In this document: positions 36,598 through 48,599 of the stretch, piece after piece
Numbering within the stretch: the stretch's first letter is position 1
Layout of the letters: the number at the start of each line of letters is the position of its first letter
Assembly: GCA_004352715.1 (NCBI GenBank)
Contig: SCFE01000042.1
Location: 1,187,628 to 1,251,627, forward strand
Direction: 5' to 3'
Source of the DNA: Hofstenia miamia
Taxonomy: Eukaryota; Xenacoelomorpha; Acoela
DNA: 64,000 nt
The notes under the pieces: model-generated
What the model was told of the DNA's origin: nothing
The model's database searches: none
Seen by the model: only the letters and a program-made list of their open reading frames with translations
Translations under genes and position numbers: made by a program

Positions 36598-37170
36598 ATG
36601 GAAAACTTTTCAAGAGGAAAGAGAAGGTGAGGCGGCAAAGGCTGCTAGTGAAAAACAGTTTCTTGGAAATCTTACAAGATCGACAATTGAACAGTTTAGG
36701 CCATTAAGAACATCAACACCGCAAAAGAAAAGAAGAACCGAATACGATAATGACCCAACATATAATCCCGAAAATGATGGTACATGTTTTGCTGCTATTG
36801 GCAAAAAGAAACAAGACAAAGATTGTTCGTCATGCTAACTTGTCAAGAAGAAATAAATAAAAAATTATTCGTTACACTGGTATTGGAAAGCCTGGAGATC
36901 GTTGTTTTTGTTTGCTATGTGGAAATGGTGTATTTATTTGTTGCGATGAGTGTTCGGCATTTCTTTGTTAAGACAACGCCACGCTTGAGGACTGTTTGTC
37001 GGAGCATAAAATAACGTAAAAAAAGGAAAAGACCAGCTTTGAAACAACAGTATTTGCACAAGAGAAGACAAAATGAAAAGAGATGCTGAAAACCACCCAC
37101 TTATTTGTTCTCCATGCAATTGTAAGAAAAATGTCACAGTAAAAGTAGCAAGAGATGCGAAAGTAGAGAG
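36598..37170 (+). pseudogene. Broken Cys-rich (zinc-finger) ORF, transposon-associated
   Basis: A first frame reads EEREGEAAKAASEKQFLGNL and KKRRTEYDNDPTYNPEND, an acidic/basic linker. After stops, another frame gives GDRCFCLLCGNGVFICCDEC and a later LSEH, that is C-x2-C...C-x2-C with His. This could be a PHD-like finger (known from some CR1-type LINE ORF1 proteins) or the C-terminal cysteine domain of a piggyBac-type transposase. Neither can be decided. At least three stops or frameshifts are present. It ends where the LINE endonuclease frame begins. Confidence 0.45.
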
Positions 37171-38369
37171 AGTTCTACATTTAAGTATCGATTGTCAGAA
37201 GCTGACATTTTTGAGCATATCAATTCCTGCATTACTGAGTATCCTTTCGGGGAGAATGACATTTTGTGCATTTTTAGAGACTTTAATGCTCATTTTTCTG
37301 TCTATGACCACGGAAGGCCCAAAGATCAGCATGCCAAGCAATTAGTAAGTTTACTTGACTCACAAGATCTGCATCAACTCGTTCGAAAGCCAACCCGTTT
37401 TTGTGGTATCTCCAAAGACTGCTTGGAATTTTTCATTACTAATATACCTGAAGTTTTTCAAGATCCTGAGGTTTTACCCATGATTGGCTCCTCAGATCAT
37501 GCTCAAGTTTTGTTGCGCACAACTGTGCTTTCCAATTTTATTAATGCCAAAGAATGTCCACCGCAAGCAAGCAGAATTGCTTATTCTCGTATAAACTGGC
37601 ATGCTTTGAATGATCAAATTTCCTCTTTCGATTGGGAATTTCTCCTCAGTGCCGAATCTATCGACTCAAATTGGTCTGTTTTCAAAAATACTATATTCCA
37701 ACTGCTTGAGCCTTACAAAGTCATACCTAAACGCCATCCATCTCCCTCAAATAATATTTTTGCTACTCCTTTCCAACGATCTCATCACTGTGCGCTGACA
37801 GCCACTGAGAATCGATGTTGGCGACATTATTTAGCTGCACCATCAAATGAGCTTTATAAAAAATTTTCTGCTGCACGGTATGCAAGAAAAAATGTTGTAC
37901 GTGAAGTTATACGTGAAAACCTGCGATCACGCATTTCCTCGACTGTTAACTCGACTAATTTGAAGAACTGGCATTCACTAACTCGGGAACTTTACAAAGG
38001 TGAACGTATTGCTGACTCAATTCCTGATATATTACATGATGTTAATACACTAAGTGAGCCAAATCAAAAGCCGATCTTTTCAACCGACTCTTCGTCGATC
38101 GTTCTTATACTTCATCTAAAAATTTCCCTTGCTTGGAACTTCGTACAAATAAGCTACTTACTTCTGTGCCTATTGGTATATACACAGTGTGCAGTTCCTT
38201 AGAAGCTCTTGATGTATCGAAATCGACAGGGCCTGACGGTATTAGTAATCTTCTTCTTCGAAGATGCGCTACTTCCATTTGTGATCCTATTTTTTTATTA
38301 TTCCTTCAATCTCTCAAATCCTGCCAAGTCCCGCAAGAATGGAAAATCGCTCATGTCACCCCTATCTTC

Positions 38370-38707
38370 AAAAACAAGGGGTCAAGAGCCGATCCAAAAA
38401 AGTACAGGCCGATCTCAATTACATCTAACGTGGGCAAGTTGCTAGAAAGACTTATAAACAGATATTTGCTGGATTATTTAATGGAAAATAGACTGCTTTC
38501 GGAAGCTCAGTTCGGTTTTTTGCCCAGCCATTCCACTGTGGATCAGCTAAAAAAATTCCTTCACAAATGTTTATCTGCAATCGAAGCGAAAAAAAGTGCT
38601 TCAGCTGTTTTTTTTTGGATTTATCCTCTGCTTTTGATGTTGTGCCGCATCCTGCTGTTCTTCAAAAACTACCAGGGTATGGAATTCGTGGTAATCTATT
38701 TTCCTGG
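38370..38707 (+). repeat. LINE block repeated across N at 38708 (copy 1)
   Basis: 38370-38707 is nearly identical to 38709-39046, the two separated only by the single N. Differences are a few substitutions, for example ATGGAAAATAG versus ATAGACAATAG. Confidence 0.9.
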
Positions 38708-38906
38708 NAAAAACAAGGGGTCAAGAGCCGATCCAAAAAAGTACAGGCCGATCTCAATTACATCTAACGTGGGCAAGTTGCTAGAAAGGCTTATAAACAG
38801 ATATTTGCTGGATTATTTAATAGACAATAGACTGCTTTCGGAAGCTCATTTCGGTTTTTTGCCCGGTCATTCCACTGTGGATCAACTAAACAAATTCCTT
38901 CACAAA

Positions 38907-40090
38907 TGTTTATCTGCAATCGAAGCGAAAAAAAGTGCTTCAGCTGTTTTTTTTTTGGATTTATCCTCTGCTTTCGATGTTGTGCCGCATCCTGGTGTTC
39001 TTCAAAAACTACCAGCGTTTGGAATTCGTGGTAATCTATTTTCCTGGATTAGAAATTATTTATCTGGGCGTCAACAAGCTATGAAAATACAAGCCTGCCT
39101 GCATTTCATCTTTCCTACCAATTACTGCTGAAGTCCCACAGGGTGGTGTCCTGGCACCGACCCTGTTTCTGCTTTTCATTAATGATCTTCCGGACTGCAT
39201 CCTCAAAGATTGTTTGAATGAACCTGACTCTGATGTTTTTGTGTATGCTGACGACACCATGCTGTTCTGTACTGGACAAGTTGATGATATTATATCATAT
39301 CAAAATAAACAGCTCGATATGGTCAAGGATTGGGCAGTGACATGGGGAATGACTTTCAACGCATCAAAGACAACAGCCTTATTTTTCTCCAAAATAGCTA
39401 ATGCACCTGTGAAAGAGCTTTTTTTTTATTCTGTGCCAATTGAATTTATCGATCATCACAAACACTTGGAATTTATTATTTCGCCTGACATGAAGTTCGA
39501 CGCCAATGTTTCCTTGATTTGCCGAAATGTAGCAAAACAGCTATTTTTACTGCGACGGGTGACCTACTATGTGTCTGATAGAAATACCCTGCGGTTACTT
39601 TACATTAAATTTGTATGACCTTATTTTGAATACGCTAGTCCTGTCTGGACTGCTCTGCCAAAAAGTCTAGAAGAAAACTTCAACGACGTGCAATCAGGAT
39701 TATATTGGGTCTTCATTATTGCCATCCAGTCTAACCGCTGAATATGCAGATTTGGATCGAGTACTGCTACGAACTAGGCGCAACTTTGCTTTGGCCTGCA
39801 TCGGATATAAACTTTGGAATTACCTGGCTCCATACTCATTACGTCCATTTAGACCCGAGGTTAGGTCTACCAGACAGACGCGTTATCCCACTTTATCACT
39901 CCCAGGTGTCCTGTACCCAACATCGCGCTTTATGGATAAATCCCCATTTATGGCTGTTGTCAAACTTCTCAATTTTTTAAAAATTCCGCTACATACATGC
40001 AATACTTTGGAACAGTATAAAGCCGCTCTGTGGTTACTGTGTCGTCAAAAATTGCAGAATTTTATGTACTAAATCAATTGACTATGTGTA
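38907..40090 (+). repeat. LINE block repeated across N at 40091 (about 1.18 kb)
   Basis: 38907-40090 is nearly identical to 40092-41275. From about 39300 onward the two appear the same base for base; a patch around 39070-39170 versus 40265-40350 differs at several sites, including a frameshift in the first copy. Confidence 0.9.
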
Positions 40091-41374
40091 NCAAATGTTT
40101 ATCTGCAATCGAAGCGAAAAAAAGTGCTTCAGCTGTTTTTTTTTTGGATTTATCCTCTGCTTTCGATGTTGTGCCGCATCCTGGTGTTCTTCAAAAACTA
40201 CCAGCGTATGGAATTCGTGGTAATCTATTTTCCTGGCTTAGAAATTATTTATCTGGGCGTCAACAAGATGTGAAAATACAAGGTTGCATTTCATCTCTCC
40301 TACCAGTTACTGCTGGAGTCACACAGAGTGGTGTCCTGACACCGACCCTGTTTCTGCTTTTCATTAATGATCTTCCGGACTGCATCCTCAAAGATTGCTT
40401 GAATGAACCTGACTCTGATGTTTTTGTGTATGCTGACAACACCATGCTGTTCTGTACTGGATAAGTTGATGATATTATATCATATCAAAATAAACAGCTC
40501 GATATGGTCAAGGATTGGGCAGTGACATGGGGAATGACTTTCAACGCATCAAAGACAACAGCCTTATTTTTCTCCAAAATAGCTAATGCACCTGTGAAAG
40601 AGCTTTTTTTTTATTCTGTGCCAATTGAATTTATCGATCATCACAAACACTTGGAATTTATTATTTCGCCTGACATGAAGTTCGACGCCAATGTTTCCTT
40701 GATTTGCCGAAATGTAGCAAAACAGCTATTTTTACTGCGACGGGTGACCTACTATGTGTCTGATAGAAATACCCTGCGGTTACTTTACATTAAATTTGTA
40801 TGACCTTATTTTGAATACGCTAGTCCTGTCTGGACTGCTCTGCCAAAAAGTCTAGAAGAAAACTTCAACGACGTGCAATCAGGATTATATTGGGTCTTCA
40901 TTATTGCCATCCAGTCTAACCGCTGAATATGCAGATTTGGATCGAGTACTGCTACGAACTAGGCGCAACTTTGCTTTGGCCTGCATCGGATATAAACTTT
41001 GGAATTACCTGGCTCCATACTCATTACGTCCATTTAGACCCGAGGTTAGGTCTACCAGACAGACGCGTTATCCCACTTTATCACTCCCAGGTGTCCTGTA
41101 CCCAACATCGCGCTTTATGGATAAATCCCCATTTATGGCTGTTGTCAAACTTCTCAATTTTTTAAAAATTCCGCTACATACATGCAATACTTTGGAACAG
41201 TATAAAGCCGCTCTGTGGTTACTGTGTCGTCAAAAATTGCAGAATTTTATGTACTAAATCAATTGACTATGTGTATATGACTGTTATTATTTATATCAAT
41301 GCCCTATGGGCGCGATATTATGTCAATTGTGAAATATTAAAAAAAAATAAAAAAGAACGAAGTTTGCAACCATT

Positions 41375-42357
41375 TTTTCTAAATACTCTCTGTTATTCCT
41401 CTAATAATAATCAGTTCTTGAAAACAGTGTTTGCTGTTGGTTACGACAACGTAGCTCCTCAGAAAGACATGAGAGGAAGTCACGAACCGGAAAACAAAAT
41501 TGATAATCAGCCTATTGTCAATCGCAGAAATTCATTCAATCCTACATTACATCATTACCACCAGACTCATGCGCCTCTTAGAAGATAACTGCCTGACGAA
41601 TTTACCGTTAAAATTCTGTAGCCTCATTCCCATGAAATAGTCAACAATAATGTATCCTACGAGAAATATGCTGATGTCCTCAGAAAACAATAACTCGTTT
41701 GGGTCACGAAGAATGCGAGCAATGTGAACCGCATAATTTGCATGATTTTTCGCTTCCAGATAACAGTGTGACGCATGCTGCAAATATGTTGGATATATAT
41801 ATCGTGCAAATAAATCAAGAGCCGAGTATGATCCTTAAAGAACTTGCTAAAATGAGTAGTGAAACTGTTTTCGTTTCAGAAGATATCCAAAAAGAAACAA
41901 TGTTGTCAATCCTTGAGATTTTTAAGACTGTTAAATTTTGTCATCGCATTATCGTCTTTAATGAGTCATTTGTTGGTATAGGGAAGAAGACAAAAACAAG
42001 TCCCACCGCTGTTATTTAGCATGTTATTATTTGGGCAGACAATTTTTCCGCACAGAACAAGAATTAAGTCTTTTTTACATTTCTGCTACAGATTGTTCAA
42101 ATTGCTGATGTTGACGACATACCCATCAAGTGTTTCGAACCACATCATACACACATGTCAGCTGATTCATTTCATAGAGGTGTGAATGAAGAAATCAGGC
42201 GAAGAAAAAATTATACCACTTTCCAGATTTCAAGCATGCTGTCGAACAAGGAAGCAAATCAAACAAGCCTTGTCGTCTACATCCAGGACATTGACCAAAC
42301 AAATGGTTCAGGAATTATTTCTAAATATATTACTAAATTTATTCTAGTCTCATTTTA
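41375..42357 (+). pseudogene. Broken transposase of a widespread but poorly named invertebrate DDE-like family
   Basis: Pieces in several frames: HYHQTHAPLRR, VSYEKYADVLRKQ, LGHEECEQCEPHNLHDFSLP, VFVSEDIQKETMLSILEIFK, RIIVFNESFVGIG, then after a stop IIWADNFSAQNKN and KCFEPHHTHMSADSFHRGVN. The order 'ECExCxxHxLH', 'VS.D.QK..ML', 'FNE.F', 'WADN.S.QNKN' and 'FEpgHT.MSAD.FH' is one I know from uncharacterised transposase-like proteins common in arthropod and cnidarian genomes. The Asp of WADN and the His/Asp of HTHMSAD look catalytic by conservation. At least four stops or frameshifts. It may be the flank into which the LINE inserted. Confidence 0.6.
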
Positions 42358-43080
42358 GTCTTACCTGTTTAATGGCATTTTAGCATATAATTCTGTTGCT
42401 CCGGATAATTCATTTTTCCATTGGAAGAAATAACCCTTCCTCCCCCCCCCAATTTACCGCGTAGATTCTTTCATGCATGTATTCGCCTTGAAACGATTTC
42501 CTATATTAACAATTGACAGTCTACAAACAATAATGATTTAAACATTTCAAGATTTTTGATTATGTCATATTCAAACATTTATGTAAATAAAGAAAAAATT
42601 ATCTTATTATTGAATCTTAAAGGGTTTGTTAATAGATGCTGTTATTTTATGTTAATTATTTTAAGTTCAAAAAATCACTACATGTTAATTGCTCAATGCA
42701 CAGAGGCGTAGCAAATAGAAGTGGGCACAAGTACAAAATATAGGGATGGTGGAAATTAATGATTTGCTTACATTTAGTATTATTATGGAAATAACGCAAT
42801 TTTTTCTCAATGCATACACTTATTTTACAAATTTATTTACACTGGTAAATGCAGTTTAGGCCATTGAAATGCGAATTTACTATAACAGCATCATCCATGT
42901 TTTTTCAATCACATAAGCTTAGTTTAGTCCAATTTGAAGGAAATAATTTTTAGCGCCTTTCGGAGACTGTGTTCATTGCTACTGATAATTCAATAAAATC
43001 ATACGCCATAAATTTTCTGATGGAATTTATAATTTTTATTTCAGTGTGATATAATATATATCTAATTATATTTGCGTCTA

Positions 43081-43128
<48 letters not shown>

Positions 43129-44725
43129 ATCATTTTAATGCCATCTTATTTTTTACATGAACAGATGAAATATAACATTATCTTATTTTATTTAGCGTCA
43201 TCAAATTTGTATATCAATGGCTTATAATATTACTTGCTTAGTATTAATTATAAGCATCTTACGTTCACTATCTGTCAAATTACAGCAATATTTAACTTGT
43301 GGAGAAGGTAAAATTGGTAAGTAAACAAAACAAGAATTACTGCCATTGTAATTATAAGCACTATTTACTTGTTGCCATTGATTAGAAAAGATTTCGTCTG
43401 TCGTCATGTGATTGGTTATAGAAATCCGTCTATTAAGAGATATTTAAAATGTCTTTTTCGCTGCAAAACTATTCCAAAAATGAGAAATATACATTTTCAA
43501 TGATTGTTTTCTGACTCTCATGCGAATAATTTGGACAACAATCCCTATTCTTAGTTCGCTAGAAGAAATCATATCTGTAAAAAGGTAACCGTTTTCAAAT
43601 ACAGATTAATTCAAATTGTCTGAACTCTATTTTTAATTATGAAAAACTCAATGAGTTGAAGACATTTCTCGAATAACTAATTTAATTTAAAACCATGGTG
43701 ATTTAGAAGTAGAAATATATCCTAACCAAGGATGATTTCAACTTACGAATGTGTTAAGATGTAAGAGAAGTGAAAATATTGCCACGATATCTCCTAACCC
43801 AACATTGAAGAGAGCCTTTTTATTATAGTCCATTAATATATCTAAGTTGAGAAGAAATCAACAGACTCAAAGGAAATTTTGCTATTATTGAAGTGAATAT
43901 TTTGAAGTTCAGTTTATACCAATATACATTATTAGATCATTACAAGCCTCTATGTAAAACCGCGGATATGTTACATTCAGTAGTACTCCTACATTCTGAT
44001 TAGTAAAATAAGGCATTTTTTAGATCTGAAAAGTTGTAAATGTTTACATTATATAGCATGAAAAGTATTTAGTAATATATATATTTGTTCTATACCATGT
44101 TACCTTGAAGTCATGCAGTTTAATCTTAAACAGCCTGGGGGGGGTTTGAGAAATTCTCATGATCCTATAACAATTTTAAACGCTTACCTCTCAAAAACTA
44201 TTAACGTTATCCCTAATCTGAAAGCACCCCATGATAGACGAGATTCTCTTCTTTCTTTTTCGCACTAAATCCACTTTCCCCCAAGATCTCTGACTTTGCG
44301 CATGGCACACCTGAATTGGTTTGGAATATCTTTGCACATATCAAGAAGCAGTCAAAGTTCTTTGTTGCCTCCATGAGCTCAAAGCCGAAATACATGAACA
44401 TTAGGTATGGAGAGAATTTTCATCTTTTTCAAAAATTCAAAATTTTCAAAGAAAACTTGTTAACATTTTCCACAACCTCTGCTACAGCAATACACTTTCA
44501 TATAAATTTTCAACATTGCATTAAAGTATATTCCCCAATAGACCTACCCATGCCGCAAGATTTCCAAATTTGTTAATAGGCTTGGAGAAAATTCTCTGCA
44601 AATGTGGAAAAACGGTTTGTCCTGTAAAATGGACGCCGGACTGTTTAAGGCTAAGAAAGCTGTAGGCTGTTTGATTCTCATTATCTATTATATGGGGTAG
44701 GACCCCACGGACAATTGCGTACGGG
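42358..44725. other. Non-coding stretch with homopolymer and (AT)n tracts
   Basis: Contains a poly-C run near 42442, an (AT)n tract at 43083-43126 and a poly-G run near 44137. No protein of recognisable family. The short minus-strand frames at 44213-44736 are unassigned. Confidence 0.5.
43083..43126. repeat. (AT)n microsatellite
   Basis: More than 20 uninterrupted AT units, one of the longest dinucleotide tracts of the window. Confidence 0.95.
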
Positions 44726-44949
44726 CTCTGAACCATATGTGTAAACAGGTCGGATCAACCTGCGTGACCGGCACTGGTCAGACCAGTGCAGGTCGGGTCT
44801 GGTCAGTATTTTATGACCGGCCTGTTTGAACCGGCCTAAAACCGGTCAAATAATGACTGAGTGAATGAAAAAGATTTAGCATTTCTTGATTGAATTTTGA
44901 TGAAATCCGTAATTTCATCATGTTTAATCGCCAAAATTTCAAAATTCTA

Positions 44950-45300
44950 TGCAACTGGATAAAAATTGGGATTTACTAGAGGATATTTTTTCGGGAATTG
45001 ACATAATTGCATCACTTGTAAAGAAGTTGGTCGATTTTTATGTGCAGTATTTTTTCAAATAATTTAGTAAAAGGTTGCGTTATTCATATTGGCCTATAAT
45101 TTTTAGCAACATGGGGATCTACATTTTTATATAAAAGTGTTATATCTGATTTTTTCATTATCTTTCGAAATTCGTTTTCAACAAAGCATTGATTAAGTGC
45201 AAATAATAGATGGTCACTAAATATATAAAAAAATTCTTAAATATAAAGAAAGGTAAATGAGTCGAATCTGAAGATTTATTAACGTCTAAATTTACATACA
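44950..45300 (-). pseudogene. LINE RT fragment inside the hAT element
   Basis: The minus strand reads KKSDITLLYKNVDPHVAKNY, RPI, a stop, then ITQPFTKLFEKILHIKIDQL, the NYRPI and 'KlfEkil' blocks of a LINE reverse transcriptase. It was presumably inserted into, or captured by, the hAT element. Confidence 0.65.
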
Positions 45301-46038
45301 ATAACTTTTAATTCTTCTAAGGTAGAAAACCTAAATTGCAACGTCGACTTACAATTTGATTGACTAAGTTTTGATAGAGGAATTTTATGAAAATTGAAGT
45401 TACCTCATTCTTTAAATTTAAGCATTTCTATTTCGATTCTCTTTCCAAAAAACTCGCAATATTGAATACCCTGCTGACATTCTGCAAGCTAATATAAACC
45501 TACCACATTGTAATACGATTAAAATACCGGGAAATACTAATAAACATACTTCTAGGTCAAAACTTTCACATGTGTTAGGTATAAGGAAGACGTTTTAAAT
45601 AAATCATTGAGTATTACTTTAACCATTCCAACCTGGAACTCGCAAACTAGAGAAACTAAAAACATTGAAAAAATATATTTCTGGTAAATTATTGCTAGAA
45701 TACAAACTGTATATGGATGAAAATGCGATGACTCGTTATTAATGTAGTACAATAGTAATTTATTCATAGCTTGAAAGATGTGTTTTTGTAATTTATGTAG
45801 TTTGTGTACAGTGTTGTGGGAATTTATTAATGCTATTCAGATAATTATCAGTTATTATATTGCCAACATTTTTCTGAATAAATATTCTATTATCCTATTT
45901 TATCTAACATGTTTTATATATATTAAAATATATACTAATCCGTGCAAGTTGGAATTCACTCTTGGGAATTTCAGATTAAATTCAAGTCCTGTTCTCAATC
46001 CAATTGAAATACAATGTCACTTCTAGCTCTCAAAACCA

Positions 46039-46063
46039 ATATATATATATATATATATATATA
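46039..46063. repeat. (AT)n microsatellite
   Basis: About 12 AT units near the right end of the hAT element. Confidence 0.95.
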
Positions 46064-46232
46064 GCATTTTTCATGTAAATATTTAATTAGACTTTGAAAA
46101 ATGTTCTGCCGGTCAAACCGGTTTCAGTTGGCACCGGTACCGGCCGGGTCGGCAATTTTCCGACCGGTTTACACCTATGCTCTGAACATAAGCTAATTTT
46201 TAATGTTGTTCGATGATCGAATTTTTAAAAAA

Positions 46233-46717
46233 TTTATTTGAAGTGAATATGTTTTCAATAGCGCCTATGTCTATCCATATATGTATTATTGCAACTCTAA
46301 CTTTCATGTAGGCTTACATGAGAATGTACAACATAGTACACAAAATATTACACTAAGTCGCATAAAGTTCCTTGTAGTCCTCAGTTTCAAAAAATTCAAA
46401 TTCATTGGCATTGTTTAAAATACACTGCTGATCAAAAGTTTAGGACCACTTAAAAATTTTAAACNNNNNNNNNNNNNNNNNNNNNTTTATTTGAAGTGAA
46501 TATGTTTTCAATAGCGCCTATGTCTATCCATATATGTATTATTGCAACTCTAACTTTCATGTAGGCTTACATGAGAATGTACAACATAGTACACAAAATA
46601 TTACACTAAGTCGCATAAAGTTCCTTGTAGTCCTCAGTTTCAAAAAATTCAAATTCATTGGCATTGTTTAAAATACACTGCTGATCAAAAGTTTAGGACC
46701 ACTTAAAAATTTTAAAC
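46233..46717. repeat. 232-bp direct duplication across a 21-N gap
   Basis: 46233-46464 and 46486-46717 read the same, separated only by N at 46465-46485. This is the pattern of two overlapping contig ends placed side by side. The duplicated sequence includes the left terminus of the Tc1/Tc3-like element. Confidence 0.92.
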
Positions 46718-48131
46718 ATTATAATTCTCCTTTGCTAAATGAATAAGATATCATGACTACAGATTACTAATGCATTAAGCAAACGGATATGAAATTTTGA
46801 AAAAATTCTGCTTTCGGAATTCATAAGAATTTGCATTTGTAAAAAACTAACGTGTTGAGTGGTGATCAAAAGTATAAGATCAGGGTCTTATTCCAGGGTC
46901 TTTCTGGTATTCTAGGTTAGTTTGAAGATGTCATTGGTGGCAGGAAGGTGTCCCAATGCCAAAAGAGCAAACTCTCGAAATTTGAATGTAGTCAAATCAT
47001 TGAACTCCACAAACAAGGTCTGTCACAGCATGCAATTGCTGCTGAGCTTCACCGCAGTAAAACTGTGATCTGCAATTTCCAAAAAGACCCTAATGGGTAT
47101 GGAACAGCCAAAATCAACTGGTAGACCAACAAAAAATCACACCCCTATTCGGTAGAACCATCAGACGATTCTTGAAACGAAAGGGCATGAAGAACAAAAA
47201 GCACCTGCAAGGTCCTCGGTTGATTCCTCATCACAAAGAAGTCCATTTACAGTTTACTCGAGAGCACCAAACATGGAACATAGAGACATGGGGCAAAGTT
47301 TTGTTTTCTGACGAGAAAAAATTTAATCTTGATGGTCCTGATGGGTTTCAACAATACTGGCACTACAAAAAGATGCCATCTGAAATCTTCTTCACACGTC
47401 ATAGCGGTGGGGGCTCCGTCATGGTGTGGGGTGCTTTTTCCTACAGAGGAATAATGGTGCTTCAGATGGTGCAGGGTTGTCAGACTGCAAATGGTTATGT
47501 CAACATGTTGCAAAGATCATCTTTGATGACTGAAGGCCCTCGTTTGTGTAGAGATGACTGGTTTTCCTCCAGGATAATGCAGCAACCCACGCTGTCCTCC
47601 ACACCAGCGATATTCTTTCAAGAAAATGGCATCACTCTAGTACCTCATCCAGCCACTTAAACCCAATCGAAAATGTTTGGGGGTGAATGGCAAGAGATGT
47701 CTACTAAAAATGGTAAGCAATTTGCAACAGTAAATGAACTCCGTGATACCATCTTCAGAAACTGGAGCAACATTCCCCCTACACACATGAAAACCCTCCT
47801 TTCTAGCATGCCACAAAGAATGTTTGAGGTCATCAACAAGAATGGAGGCCATATTCATTACTAAGTTCAAAATTTACTTTATTAAACGTCCTTGTTGTAG
47901 ATTTTCCTATAATTTTTGTTAATGGTCTTATAATTTTGATATACTGTGAATGATGTTTTTGTAAAATAAGTGACTTGTTTTTATAAATTCATTATGTTCA
48001 TAAGTTTGTGTTTCTCTAATCTCTTGATCAGACATTATACCTGCCCCTAGTCAAGAGACAGCAGTTGTTCATCACTGCAAATAGTGATTCTTTAAAATTT
48101 TCAGCTGGTCATAAATTTTTGATCATCAGTG
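46676..48131 (+). mobile_element. Tc1/Tc3-like element with frameshifted transposase, 1.46 kb
   Basis: The left end CACTGCTGATCAAAAGTTTA is matched by the inverted right end CACTGATGATCAAAAATTTA. The left flank is TA; the right flank is now AA. Transposase pieces on +: an HTH region (LHKQGLSQHAIAAELHRSKT, about 46995-47055), then frame 47172-47660 with [20 protein letters not shown], the first catalytic Asp in [16 protein letters not shown], and [15 protein letters not shown]. The second Asp ([10 protein letters not shown]) and the Glu ([10 protein letters not shown]) are found only in another frame, and the C-terminus (RNWSNIPPTHMKTLLSSMPQ) in yet another. Full-length but killed by several frameshifts. 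Confidence 0.9.
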
Positions 48132-48599
48132 AATAGTGCTCATGTACATTATATGTTTTATAAGAAGGGCTTAAATTGAATTTATGACATTTTCTTTTTT
48201 TTTTTTACTTATTTTTCAATTTATTTTCATGCATGTACTGTCTGATGCGGTTTGATTTTCAATGAATTGAGAAAATATGTTAATATATCTACTCGAAATA
48301 GGATATTTCAATTCTGACTTTATAGTTGAAAAACTAAAAATCTCAGTGATTTCAACAAAAATACTTAATTTCGTTTTTCATTGATAGTTGATTTGACCGT
48401 ATACATGTGAAAAGCAAACTTGAAGGTTTTCTTGTTTTGTCAAGTTATTTTAGTTAAATAACATTTAACTTACCTACGGGCACAACGGGCTTAGGATTCT
48501 GACACGGCACAACCAACTGGCCCATTTTTGTAGGTACGGGCTGCGGGCAGGCACTTGCCCTAACCAAGGTGTACATGACTTCCAAAATACACTTAAATT

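Larger units (their letters stand above)
37180..41275 (+). mobile_element. CR1/L2-like LINE, endonuclease plus reverse transcriptase, assembled as overlapping blocks
   Basis: 37192-38130 encodes the C-terminal part of the AP-type endonuclease (DFNAHFSVYDH; GSSDHAQVLLR) and the linker. The N-terminal half is missing. A frameshift near 38133 leads into the RT: STGPDGISNLLLRR, WKIAHVTPIFKNKGSRADPK, YRPISITSNVGKLLERLINR, FGFLPSHSTVDQL, LDLSSAFDVVPHP, GGVLAPTLFLLFINDLPDCI, YADDTMLF (39244-39267) and then the thumb/C-terminal region to about 41255. Segments are repeated across single N bases at 38708 and 40091, so the apparent 4.1 kb holds only about 2.6 kb of distinct sequence. In the last block the catalytic box is YADN. 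Frameshifts and stops (for example TGA at 39617 and TAA at 40464) make every block non-functional. Confidence 0.88.
44734..46179. mobile_element. Non-autonomous hAT transposon, 1446 bp, exact 8-bp target duplication
   Basis: The left end CATATGTGTAAACAGGTCGG and the inverted right end CATAGGTGTAAACCGGTCGG agree in 18 of 20 bases. The flanks are CTCTGAAC at 44726-44733 and CTCTGAAC at 46180-46187, an exact 8-bp duplication as hAT elements make. Subterminal regions are full of ACCGG/CCGGT words (for example ACCGGCCTAAAACCGGTC), the likely transposase-binding repeats, and stand out as GC-rich. No transposase frame is present; the interior includes a minus-strand LINE fragment and an (AT)n tract. 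Confidence 0.92.

Noticed and set aside
39744-41165. Duplicate 78-codon frames within the LINE
   Set aside because: Alternative-frame shadows of the LINE C-terminal region, duplicated with it.
43083-43126. Possible CRISPR-like or structured repeat
   Set aside because: A simple dinucleotide microsatellite; no spacers. CRISPR arrays are not expected in this animal DNA and none was seen.
48470-48585. GC-rich patch with repeated CGGGC words
   Set aside because: Possible hAT-type end, but no partner end was identified nearby.
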